A stretch of DNA of 9,209 bases from the NCBI GenBank assembly GCA_031289065.1, contig JAITQI010000011.1, positions 1 through 9,209 of the forward strand, in the 5' to 3' direction. Positions 1 to 6,182 of the stretch are shown here, piece after piece. Source of the stretch: Oscillospiraceae bacterium (lineage in GTDB: Bacteria; Bacillota; Clostridia; Oscillospirales; UBA929). The notes beneath the pieces were generated by a model. It was given only the letters and a program-made list of their open reading frames with translations, was not told where the DNA came from and ran no database searches. Within the stretch, counting starts at the first letter, position 1. The number at the start of each line of letters is the position of its first letter. The translations under genes and the position numbers were made by a program.

Positions 1-1094
1 GAGTCCAGCCCGCCCGAGACGCCCACCAGCAGGCGTTTGGTCCCGGTGTGCCGCGCACGGGCGGCCAGCCCTTGGGCCTGCATGGTCAGGATGCTCCGGC
101 AGCGCTCCGCCCGGTCGGCCTCGTCGGTGGGGACAAAGGGGGTGGACGAGAGGGGGCGCCGCAGGGGTTTGTAGGTTTGCGGCTCTTGGGGGGACAGCGC
201 GAAACGGATGGACTCAGGGGTCGGCGCGTTCCCGTCGGGCGGGCGGAAGGTGGTGTTTTTTTGCCGTTCGGCGGAGAGAAGGGAGACGTCCAGATCGGCG
301 GCGATGAGGCCGTTTTCAAACAGGGGGGTTTCGGCCAGGAGGTGACCGTTTTCGGCGATGAGATTGTGCCCGGAGAAGACCATGTCGGTGGTGGACTCGC
401 CCCGGCCCGCCGAGGCGTATACATAGCCGCACAGCAGGCGGGCCGACTGGCCGACCACCAGGGCCCGGCGGTAGTCGGCCTTACCGATGACCTCGTCCCC
501 GGCCGACAGGTTGACAATCAGCGTCGCCCCGGCGCGGGTCATGCCGATGGAGGGCGGCGAGGGGGCCCAGAGATCTTCGCAGATTTCCACGCCGAAGGTC
601 AGTTCCGCCTTGTCCTCGGCGGCGAACAGCAAGCCCGCGCCGAAGGGGATTTCTTGGCCGCACAGCGCGACGGTTCGGGTTTCGGGCGGGGCCGGGACGA
701 ACCAGCGCTGTTCGTAAAATTCACTGTAATTGGGCAGATGGGTTTTGGGGACGACGCCCAGCAGACGCCCGCCCCGCAGGACGGCGGCGCAGTTGTACAG
801 TTTGCCTCTGTCGCGCAGCGGCAGACCTACGACGGCGATCAGGGCGGGGTGACGCGCCCCGGCGTAGGCGAGCAATTGGCCCAAGCTGTCCCGCGTGGCG
901 TCGAGCAGGGCCTCCTGGGCGAACAGGTCGCCGCAGGTGTACCCGGTGAGACACAGCTCGGGCAGGGCCAGCAGGGCGACGTCGTCCTCCTGGGCCTTGT
1001 CCAGCATGGCTTTGATATTTTCCAGGTTGAAGGCGCAGTCGGCCGGGCGGATTTCCGGCGTACCGGCGGCGGCGCGGAGGTAGCCGTCTTTCAT
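1..1094 (-). CDS. nadE: Glutamine-dependent NAD+ synthetase, N-terminal 364 residues (3' end outside window)
   Basis: This gene makes NAD+ from deamido-NAD+, ATP and glutamine, the last step of NAD biosynthesis, in the cytoplasm. I translated it by hand from the ATG at 1094. Residues 1-270 or so form the nitrilase-type glutaminase domain, which frees ammonia. Its catalytic triad is visible: Glu46 in LPELCLTGY, Lys117 in VPKTHLP and Cys172 in GVEICEDLW. A linker with the family motif PFVPTDEADR follows. The synthetase domain then begins, and the window ends inside its ATP-binding PP-loop, SGGLD at 360-364. The architecture matches the long bacterial form of about 640 residues, so roughly 275 residues are missing. 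The start is supported by AAAGGGG at 1104-1110, 9 bases upstream. The gene lies 22 bases downstream of the radical SAM gene and probably shares its transcript. Confidence 0.95.
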   Translation of the reverse strand, partial: MKDGYLRAAAGTPEIRPADCAFNLENIKAMLDKAQEDDVALLALPELCLTGYTCGDLFAQEALLDATRDSLGQLLAYAGARHPALIAVVGLPLRDRGKLYNCAAVLRGGRLLGVVPKTHLPNYSEFYEQRWFVPAPPETRTVALCGQEIPFGAGLLFAAEDKAELTFGVEICEDLWAPSPPSIGMTRAGATLIVNLSAGDEVIGKADYRRALVVGQSARLLCGYVYASAGRGESTTDMVFSGHNLIAENGHLLAETPLFENGLIAADLDVSLLSAERQKNTTFRPPDGNAPTPESIRFALSPQEPQTYKPLRRPLSSTPFVPTDEADRAERCRSILTMQAQGLAARARHTGTKRLLVGVSGGLD

Positions 1095-1103
1095 ATGGGT
1101 CAA

Positions 1104-1110
1104 CCCCTTT
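1104..1110 (-). promoter_or_regulatory. Ribosome binding site of nadE
   Basis: The minus strand reads AAAGGGG here, 9 bases before the ATG at 1094. It sits immediately after the 7-bp tandem repeat that carries the stop codon of the preceding gene, so repeat-length changes would alter the stop-to-start distance but not the RBS-to-ATG spacing. Confidence 0.7.
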
Positions 1111-1137
1111 CAGAAATCAGAGGTCAGAAGTCGGAGG
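1110..1137. repeat. Four tandem 7-bp units spanning the end of the radical SAM gene
   Basis: On the plus strand the units are TCAGAAA, TCAGAGG, TCAGAAG and TCGGAGG. The stop codon of the radical SAM gene (1117-1119) is inside the second unit. The units encode the last residues of that protein and end at the nadE ribosome binding site. Because 7 is not a multiple of 3, gain or loss of a unit would change the C-terminus and stop position of the upstream protein. Similar CTGACYT micro-repeats occur widely in bacterial intergenic DNA; that last statement is from general recollection. Confidence 0.55.
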
Positions 1138-2001
1138 CGAAAAGGCGGGGATGTAGTCCGCTACGGCGGCGGCGGGGGCTTGGTGGTAGCCTTTGGTGAG
1201 GCCGAGGGTTTGCATGTGGGCGGCGACGGAGTTGTATTCAAAGGTGGTGAGGCGGCGGTTGAGTTCGGGGTACTCCCCCGCTCTGTGGGCGGGGATGTAC
1301 TGGACCATCAGGCTGACGGCGGCGTCGGGGAGGGTTGCGGCGATCCAGTCGAGGATGCGCAGGGCGTCTTTGCGTTGGCCGGGGAGCACCAGATGCCGGA
1401 TGAGCAGGCCGCGTTTCAGGAGGCCGCCTGACAGGACAAGCTCCGTACCCACCTGGCGGGTCATTTCCAGGATGGCCGCCGTGGCCGCCTCGAAGTAGCC
1501 GGGGGCTTGGGCGTACCGCCGGGCCGTGTCCTCGTCCCGGTATTTGAGGTCGGGCAAGTATATATCGATGAAACCGGCCAGCGTCCGCAGGGCTTCGACC
1601 GTCTCATAGGCGCTGGTGTTGTAAACGAAGGGCAGGGTCAGCCCGGCCGACTTGGCGATTCGTATGGCGGCGGCGACAGTGGGGATGTGCGGGGTGGGGG
1701 TGACCAGGTTGATGTTGTGAACGCCCTGGGCGGCCAGGTCGAAAAAAACATCGGCCAGGCCCTCCGGGGAGAGCGCTTCGCCGGAGACGGCCCGGCTGAT
1801 TTCGTGGTTCTGGCAGAAGACGCAACGCAGATTGCACCCGGCGAAGAACACCGCGCCGGAGCCGTGTGTCCCGCTGAGGGGCGGTTCCTCCCTGCGGTGG
1901 ACGCAGGCCGTGGCCACCACCGGGAGCGGTCCCGCCCCGCAAAAACCGGTCTCCCGGGCGCGATCCACCGGGCAGCGGCGGGGGCAGAGGGGGCAGGTCA
2001 T
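1117..2001 (-). CDS. PflX-like (COG1313-type) radical SAM protein
   Basis: This is a 294-residue radical SAM enzyme related to pyruvate formate-lyase activating enzymes, of the uncharacterised PflX/COG1313 group. The cluster-binding motif is C56-x3-C60-x2-C63 (CNLRCVFC), preceded by the glycine-rich GSGAVFFAG. The N-terminus carries four more cysteines (C3, C6, C10, C21) in the pattern typical of this subgroup, which may bind a second metal centre. Further family features are NLVTPTPHIP and IDIYLPDLKY in the barrel strands. The substrate is unknown; no glycyl-radical enzyme is visible nearby. An in-frame GTG at 2025 would add eight residues, but I prefer the ATG at 2001: it overlaps the recQ stop as ATGA, and homologues start close to the CPLCPRRC motif. 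A GGGAG at 2013-2017 lies 11 bases upstream. Expression is probably coupled to recQ translation. Confidence 0.9.
   Translation of the reverse strand: MTCPLCPRRCPVDRARETGFCGAGPLPVVATACVHRREEPPLSGTHGSGAVFFAGCNLRCVFCQNHEISRAVSGEALSPEGLADVFFDLAAQGVHNINLVTPTPHIPTVAAAIRIAKSAGLTLPFVYNTSAYETVEALRTLAGFIDIYLPDLKYRDEDTARRYAQAPGYFEAATAAILEMTRQVGTELVLSGGLLKRGLLIRHLVLPGQRKDALRILDWIAATLPDAAVSLMVQYIPAHRAGEYPELNRRLTTFEYNSVAAHMQTLGLTKGYHQAPAAAVADYIPAFSPPTSDL
1998..2001 (-). promoter_or_regulatory. ATGA stop/start overlap, recQ to radical SAM gene
   Basis: Reading the minus strand, ATG (2001-1999) starts the radical SAM gene and TGA (2000-1998) ends recQ. It is the second identical junction in this operon and supports the ATG start over the GTG at 2025. 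Confidence 0.7.
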
Positions 2002-4160
2002 GGACGGCCACACTCCCGTTCCCACAGGGTCAACTGGATTTCAAAGTAGCTGATTTCCTCGGGCAGGGCGGCCTTGAGGAGGGCCAACCGGTCGTCGGGC
2101 CGCCGATCGCGCGCGGTGAGAATCAACCCCTTGTGTTCTACCGAGACATATTTTGAGACGTCCAGCGGGAGGCCCTCCTCCAGACAGCGCAGGATGTGGG
2201 TTTCGACGGTCTGGCGGACGAGGCCGCGCCGCGCGGCGATTTCGTCGGGGCTCAGGCCGGAGATCAGCAGCTCGTAGCTTTCGCGGGCGGTCGCGCCCAG
2301 CGCCTTGGGGGGACGGGTCGCGCGCGGTTCCGGCGCGGCGTCCGGTTCGGGCGACGGGCGCGCTCCGGTTTCGGCGGCGTAGGCGCAAATGACCTCCAAC
2401 ATGGCCGGGCCGTACCGCTCACCCTTGCGCGCGCCGACGCCGAACACATCCAGCAGTGTCCGCTCGGTTTGCGGCAGCTTGCGGCACATGTCGCGCAGCG
2501 TGGCATCGGAGAAGACGACGTAGGGCGGCACCCCCTCGGCGTCGGCGATTTGCCGCCGCAGGGTGCGCAGCCGTTCAAACAGCGCCGGGTGAACCTCGCC
2601 GTCCGCCCCGGACGCGCCGCTCCGACCGGGCCGCGCTGTGGCGACGGGCAGCGCCCGCCGGATGGTCAGCCGCTCGCCGCCGCGCAGGAAGCGCATTCCG
2701 TCCGGCGTCACCGACAGGGTGGCGTACTCCCCCGCGCTGACCCGCAAAAAGCCCCGCGCGATCAGAAACTCCATCAGCTCCCGCAGGGCGGACAGCGGAT
2801 ACTCCTTCATGATGCCGTAGGTCGAAAGTTGGTCGAAGCCGTAGGCCAACGCCCGCTTGTCCCGCGAACCGCGCAGCACCTGACAGACGATCCCCGCCCC
2901 GAACCGCTCCCCCATGCGCTTGACGCAGGAGAGCGCCTTTTGCGCCTCCACCGTGACGTCCTGGGCCTGGGCCTCGCCCGCGCAGTATCCGCAGTTGCGG
3001 CAGTCCTTGTCGGTTTCCTCGCCGAAATAGGACAGGATGAACCGCCGCAGACAGCCCGCCGCGTGGCAGTAGTCGGTCATGCGGCGCAGGAGCGCCAGGT
3101 CGTTTTCCGCGTTGTCGCCCTGGCTGATCAGCCGTTGGGCGGTCACCACGTCGGCCGGGGCGAACAGCAACAGGCAATGGGCGGGCTGGCTGTCCCGCCC
3201 GGCGCGCCCGGCCTCCTGATAGTAGGCCTCCATGCTCTTGGGCATGTTGTAGTGCAGGACATAGCGCACGTTGGATTTGTCGATACCCATGCCGAAGGCG
3301 TTGGTGGCCACGATGACCTCGGCGCGGTCGTTGACGAAATCGTTTTGGGCTTGCGTCCGCTCCCGCACGTCCAGCCCGGCGTGGTAGCGCACGGCGGACA
3401 CCCCTTGCCGCCGCAGGAGCTCATGCACGGTTTCCACCGTCTTGCGGGTGGCGCAGTATACGATGCCCGCCTTGCCGGGGCGGCTTTGGATGAATTCCAG
3501 CGCGGAGGTCGGTTTGTCCGCGTGGGCGCGCACGTCAAAAAACAGGTTGGGCCGGTCGAAGCTCAGCGTCTGGGTGTAGGGGTCGCGCAGGCCGGTTTTT
3601 TGTATGACGTCGGCCCGCACCTCCGGCGTGGCGGTGGCGGTGAAGCAGCCCACCACCGGGCGGACGGGCAGGCGGTCGATGAACTCTTTGAGGTCGAGGT
3701 AGCTGGGCCGGAAGTCGTGGCCCCACTGGGAGACGCAATGGGCCTCGTCGATGGCGACCAGCGGGCAACGCAGTTGCGCGGCCAGCGCCAAAAAGCCGGG
3801 CAGCATGAGCCGCTCCGGGGCCACGTACAGCAGTTTGTAGTCCCCTTGCAGCGCTAAACGCCGAATCCGGCCCTCCTCCTCCCGGTCGAGGGTGGCGTTG
3901 AGGAAGGCGGCGGGCAGCCCCAACAGCCGCAGGGCGTCCACCTGATCCTTCATCAGGGACACCAGCGGCGAGACGACCAGCGTCACGCCGGGGAGCAGCA
4001 GGGCGGGGATTTGGAAGCAGACCGATTTGCCCGCCCCTGTGGGCATGACGGCCAGCGCGTCCCGCCCGGCCAGCAGCGCCTCGACGACCTCGCCCTGCCC
4101 GTCCCGGAAGGATGGGTAGCCGTATTGGGTTTGGAGGAGGGTTAGGGCTTTGTCCATCAT
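1998..4160 (-). CDS. recQ: ATP-dependent DNA helicase RecQ
   Basis: RecQ is a 3'-5' DNA helicase acting in recombinational repair and at stalled forks. The 720-residue protein has the full domain set. Helicase motifs include Walker A MPTGAGKS (39-46), DEAH (138-141), FTATAT (173-178) and motif VI QEAGRAGRD (315-323). The zinc site is C370, C387, C390 and C393. A winged-helix RQC domain follows (about 400-505), then a charged low-complexity linker, an HRDC domain (about 524-600) and a C-terminal HTH_40-type helix-turn-helix (about 625-715, with GLSPDEIAARRGL), as in many Firmicute RecQ proteins. The frame stays open for 56 codons upstream of 4160, but these overlap the FRG gene and resemble no RecQ N-terminus. 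The ATG at 4160 forms ATGA with the FRG stop and has GAAAGGA at 4171-4177. ATG 4157 is an adjacent alternative. The gene ends in ATGA with the radical SAM gene. Confidence 0.96.
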   Translation of the reverse strand: MMDKALTLLQTQYGYPSFRDGQGEVVEALLAGRDALAVMPTGAGKSVCFQIPALLLPGVTLVVSPLVSLMKDQVDALRLLGLPAAFLNATLDREEEGRIRRLALQGDYKLLYVAPERLMLPGFLALAAQLRCPLVAIDEAHCVSQWGHDFRPSYLDLKEFIDRLPVRPVVGCFTATATPEVRADVIQKTGLRDPYTQTLSFDRPNLFFDVRAHADKPTSALEFIQSRPGKAGIVYCATRKTVETVHELLRRQGVSAVRYHAGLDVRERTQAQNDFVNDRAEVIVATNAFGMGIDKSNVRYVLHYNMPKSMEAYYQEAGRAGRDSQPAHCLLLFAPADVVTAQRLISQGDNAENDLALLRRMTDYCHAAGCLRRFILSYFGEETDKDCRNCGYCAGEAQAQDVTVEAQKALSCVKRMGERFGAGIVCQVLRGSRDKRALAYGFDQLSTYGIMKEYPLSALRELMEFLIARGFLRVSAGEYATLSVTPDGMRFLRGGERLTIRRALPVATARPGRSGASGADGEVHPALFERLRTLRRQIADAEGVPPYVVFSDATLRDMCRKLPQTERTLLDVFGVGARKGERYGPAMLEVICAYAAETGARPSPEPDAAPEPRATRPPKALGATARESYELLISGLSPDEIAARRGLVRQTVETHILRCLEEGLPLDVSKYVSVEHKGLILTARDRRPDDRLALLKAALPEEISYFEIQLTLWERECGRP
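4157..4160 (-). promoter_or_regulatory. ATGA stop/start overlap, FRG gene to recQ
   Basis: Reading the minus strand, ATG (4160-4158) starts recQ and TGA (4159-4157) ends the FRG gene. Such 4-base overlaps commonly couple translation by termination-reinitiation. A GAAAGGA at 4171-4177, inside the FRG coding sequence, can guide the ribosome. The overlap decides the recQ start over the longer open frame. Confidence 0.75.
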
Positions 4161-5086
4161 GAGGGGGGTGTCCTTTCGGGCGGGGTGATCGTCTTTAGCC
4201 AGGCGATGAAGTCGCCTGTGGGGTAGGCGGCGCGATAGGCGATGGACATGTTTCTTTTCAGCGTGATGGTGTTGGGATGGTTCGGGCCTAATTTGTTTGC
4301 CCCAATGGGCCAAGCCTTTTGGTACCATTCCAGCGCCTTGTCATACTCGCCTTGGTTGTCATATACGGGTCCGATGTTGTTGTAAGTTGTGGCGGTGTTG
4401 GGGTGTTCTTTTCCCAGTACATTTTCGCAAATGTCCAGCGCCAATTCCTTTAGGAGGTCACTTTTGCGTTTGCTCGGAATCACGAAGGTGATGTGGTTTT
4501 CTTTGTCCACACGCCCTTCCGGGCTTACGACGACGCTTTGCTGACTGAGAATGCGCCGGTTGAGGGGCGGCGGATCGAAGAGATACACCGCGTCGGGGCG
4601 CTTAAACAACGCGTCAAGGTCGTTGTCCTCCTCGATGGAGGTCAATCCGTTCGCATTCGCGCCGTATACCGTGCCATCGCTCTTCGGCTCAGCGGAGCAG
4701 GCGAACCAGAGGGCCACCAGCGGGTTGAAGCTGAAGTCCAGCAGACAGGTTTTGGCGCCGTTGTGCTGCAAGTGCGCCAGCAGTTTGATGCCCTTATGCC
4801 GCTCCAACTCGGGGTCGTGGAGATGTTTGACCGCGCCCGTCAGGCGTTCCAGATAGTTTTTCAGCCGCTCCTGAGAGGGCCTTTCGCCGCTCTTTGCGAG
4901 TTCACGGTACGCGGCGGATTCAATGCCCCAGGCGATGTCAGCCTGGCCCCGGGACAGCACCCGTCTGTACAACCGGGCGACGGCGAAGACCGCGCTGAGG
5001 TATTCGGTCAGCGTGGTCACCTCTAAATTGACGGTGGCGTGCCCGTATAGTTGGTTATAATAGGCGTCGCTGTTTCGTTCCGCCAC
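4157..5086 (-). CDS. FRG-domain protein with short C-terminal TPR array
   Basis: The predicted 309-residue protein has two parts. Residues 20-205 match the FRG domain: SRGQADIAW (45-53), LAHLQHNGAKTCLLDFS (103-119), then NPLVALWFAC, and RRILSQQSVVV (178-187...). These correspond to the family pattern RGQ, LQHxGxxTxLLDxxxxPLVALxFA and a later RxxxQ stretch. The biochemical activity of FRG is not established to my knowledge. Residues 214-290 are tetratricopeptide repeats of the kinesin-light-chain kind (LGKEHPNTATTYNNIG, then DNQGEYDKALEWYQKA, then a degenerate LGPNHPNTITL copy), normally a protein-binding scaffold. Only one good repeat and a decayed second remain. No signal peptide or membrane segment is seen, so it is probably cytoplasmic. 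I chose the GTG at 5086 because AGAGGGGG lies 9 bases upstream; an in-frame GTG at 5176 would overlap the EFR1 gene, and no in-frame ATG precedes the domain. Its stop overlaps the recQ ATG. Confidence 0.8.
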   Translation of the reverse strand: MAERNSDAYYNQLYGHATVNLEVTTLTEYLSAVFAVARLYRRVLSRGQADIAWGIESAAYRELAKSGERPSQERLKNYLERLTGAVKHLHDPELERHKGIKLLAHLQHNGAKTCLLDFSFNPLVALWFACSAEPKSDGTVYGANANGLTSIEEDNDLDALFKRPDAVYLFDPPPLNRRILSQQSVVVSPEGRVDKENHITFVIPSKRKSDLLKELALDICENVLGKEHPNTATTYNNIGPVYDNQGEYDKALEWYQKAWPIGANKLGPNHPNTITLKRNMSIAYRAAYPTGDFIAWLKTITPPERTPPS

Positions 5087-5095
5087 GGCAAAAGT

Positions 5096-5103
5096 CCCCC
5101 TCT
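5096..5103 (-). promoter_or_regulatory. Ribosome binding site that sets the GTG start of the FRG gene
   Basis: The minus strand reads AGAGGGGG, 9 bases before the GTG at 5086. The next in-frame start candidate, GTG 5176, lies inside the EFR1 coding sequence. The site sits in the 52-base gap between the EFR1 stop and the FRG start; I see no convincing promoter or terminator in that gap. Confidence 0.6.
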
Positions 5104-5138
5104 TTACAGTCCCAATTCCATAGCCGATACTGCCTACA

Positions 5139-5924
5139 TTATGAGACAGGTTCTCCCTGGGCAACCTTCGGGGCACACAGGTCGATCAGTTCCTGGGGTG
5201 TGATGTGCGGGTTTCGGTAGCGCGCTTTGCCCACCGTGCCGGTTTTCCAATCGAGGGCCGCCGCCGGGCAGGCGTGGAGACAGGCCAGGCAGAGTTCGCA
5301 GCGGTGCGCGAAGCGCGGGCCCTCCTCCGGGGGGAGCGCGATGTTGCCCACGGGACAGGCGCGACCGCAGACCCCGCAGCGGGTGCAGGCGGCGGAGACG
5401 GTGAAATGGCTGTCGCAGTCGCTTTGGTGGGCGGGAAACTGCCTGTGAACGAGGCGACTGAGTGGCGTGTAGGCCGCGACGGCTTTTCGTTTGGAGTGGA
5501 CGACATCCTCGATGAGGGCGTCCAGTTCGCGGTCGATCCGCAGCCGGATGGCCTCGCTGTCCTTGACGGTGTAGGCGGGCAGGTAGTTGTCCGGCATTTT
5601 GAGCTTCCCGCCGTAGGACAGGCGGAGGCCCTTCTCCCGCAGACGTTTGCCCACCGCGCCCAACACGCCGGGGGCCGCCCCGCCGTAAGTGGTTACGGCA
5701 AAGAGGTAGGCGTCCTTGGCGGGCGGGGGCAGGTCGCGGAGAAAGCGGTCTACGAGGTTGGGCAGACCCCAGAAATAGGCGGGGAAGACGAAGCCGATCA
5801 CCTTCTCGTCGCAGACGGCGTCCGGGCGTGACAGGGAGCGCACCTCCCCGCCGAGGGCCGCCGCGATTCGTTTGGCGACGTAGAGACTGTTGCCGGTGGC
5901 GGAAAAACAGTAGACGACGGGCAT
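5139..5924 (-). CDS. EFR1-family flavodoxin/ferredoxin fusion protein
   Basis: A 261-residue electron-transfer protein. The N-terminal half is a flavodoxin-like fold with the FMN phosphate loop FSATGNS (7-13) and the family stretch GFVFPAYFWGLPNLVDRFL from residue 44. The C-terminal part holds two [4Fe-4S] ferredoxin motifs: C180-x2-C183-x2-C186-x3-C190-P and C209-x2-C212-x2-C215-x3-C219-P. This is the EFR1 (EFR1 family ferrodoxin) arrangement common in anaerobic clostridia. The physiological partner is generally unknown. It may serve as a low-potential electron carrier in the cytoplasm, for instance for radical SAM enzymes such as the one downstream; that is inference. The ATG at 5924 has GGGAGGT 7 bases upstream, an excellent site. 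It is the first gene of the block running to nadE and lies behind the only long intergenic region in the window. Confidence 0.92.
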   Translation of the reverse strand: MPVVYCFSATGNSLYVAKRIAAALGGEVRSLSRPDAVCDEKVIGFVFPAYFWGLPNLVDRFLRDLPPPAKDAYLFAVTTYGGAAPGVLGAVGKRLREKGLRLSYGGKLKMPDNYLPAYTVKDSEAIRLRIDRELDALIEDVVHSKRKAVAAYTPLSRLVHRQFPAHQSDCDSHFTVSAACTRCGVCGRACPVGNIALPPEEGPRFAHRCELCLACLHACPAAALDWKTGTVGKARYRNPHITPQELIDLCAPKVAQGEPVS

Positions 5925-5931
5925 AATGATG

Positions 5932-5938
5932 ACCTCCC
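5932..5938 (-). promoter_or_regulatory. Ribosome binding site of the EFR1 gene
   Basis: The minus strand reads GGGAGGT, 7 bases before the ATG at 5924. It is close to the ideal anti-16S complement and fixes the start. Confidence 0.75.
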
Positions 5939-5970
5939 TGTTGTTTGGGGTGGGGAAATTCGCGTTTGCC

Positions 5971-5978
5971 GGGGGGGG
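5971..5978. repeat. Homopolymer tract of eight G (C8 on the coding strand)
   Basis: Eight consecutive G residues on the plus strand, 47-54 bases upstream of the EFR1 start codon, in the predicted untranslated leader. Tracts of this length can slip, but in noncoding leader DNA the consequence is uncertain. Confidence 0.6.
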
Positions 5979-6023
5979 TCGGTTCGACGGCGTTTGACCT
6001 GCGGATGCAGCCTGGGTGTGGCG

Positions 6024-6050
6024 CCTATATCAGTGCCCCGTTTGTGTCAG
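6024..6050 (-). promoter_or_regulatory. Candidate promoter of the EFR1-FRG-recQ block
   Basis: On the minus strand an extended -10 element TGATATAGG is present (TATAGG at 6029-6024, TG at 6032-6031). CTGACA at 6050-6045 could be a -35 element, but the 15-base spacing is short, so recognition would lean on the TG extension. Transcription would start near 6017 and leave a leader of about 90 bases before the EFR1 ATG. The call is by eye only. Confidence 0.3.
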
Positions 6051-6076
6051 TTTTGAAAACCCGCATAAACGCGGGT
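6051..6076 (-). terminator. Possible weak intrinsic terminator downstream of uvrA
   Basis: The minus strand reads ACCCGC, loop GTTTAT, GCGGGT, followed by TTTTC. The 6-bp G+C-rich stem with a short U-run, about 120 bases past the uvrA stop, looks like a modest Rho-independent terminator separating uvrA from the EFR1 block. The stem is short and the U-tract has only four T residues counting the last base of the stem, so efficiency is doubtful. Confidence 0.4.
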
Positions 6077-6078
6077 GA

Positions 6079-6096
6079 TTTCTCAATGTTGAGAAA
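6079..6096. promoter_or_regulatory. Palindromic operator-like site 1
   Basis: The sequence TTTCTCAA-TG-TTGAGAAA is a perfect 8-bp inverted repeat with a 2-base centre. As RNA the two-base loop would be strained, so a DNA-binding dimer is more likely than a hairpin. Site 2 at 6139-6156 shares 13 of 18 positions, and both fit WTTCTCRATKTWGAGAAA. The site lies upstream of the candidate EFR1 promoter. I do not recognise the regulator. Confidence 0.55.
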
Positions 6097-6138
6097 CACC
6101 ACCCCTTGATTTTTGGGCTTGGTTGATGCGATGTGGAT

Positions 6139-6156
6139 ATTCTCGATTTAGAGAAA
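6139..6156. promoter_or_regulatory. Palindromic operator-like site 2
   Basis: ATTCTC-GATTTA-GAGAAA has 5-bp perfect arms (TTCTC/GAGAA). It matches site 1 in length, arm sequence and most of the centre. The centres of the two sites are 60 bases apart, so cooperative binding or looping is possible. The function is inferred only from the repeated palindrome in an intergenic region. Confidence 0.5.
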
Positions 6157-6182
6157 CAAAATATGGTATATTTGGTATGTCT

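Noticed and set aside
48..1199. A 383-codon plus-strand open frame at the left end
   Set aside because: The minus strand in this region encodes NadE with all three nitrilase catalytic residues, so the plus-strand frame is a by-product.
2002..2025. GTG start at 2025 for the radical SAM protein
   Set aside because: It adds only eight residues inside recQ; the ATG at 2001 overlaps the recQ stop in the usual coupled form. It cannot be fully excluded.
2196..3857. A 553-codon plus-strand open frame opposite recQ
   Set aside because: It is a shadow of the intact recQ helicase and RQC coding sequence, with biased composition and no domain.
4161..4328. A 56-residue N-terminal extension of RecQ starting at 4328
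   Set aside because: The extension overlaps the FRG TPR coding sequence, is basic and His-rich without similarity to RecQ, and the ATG at 4160 has both a ribosome binding site and the ATGA overlap.
5104..5121. A five-codon ATG reading frame (MELGL) between the EFR1 and FRG genes
   Set aside because: It is too short to support as a gene or leader peptide, with no regulatory structure around it.
5087..5176. GTG start at 5176 for the FRG protein
   Set aside because: It would overlap the EFR1 gene by 38 bases, whereas GTG 5086 has a strong ribosome binding site and still precedes the whole FRG domain.
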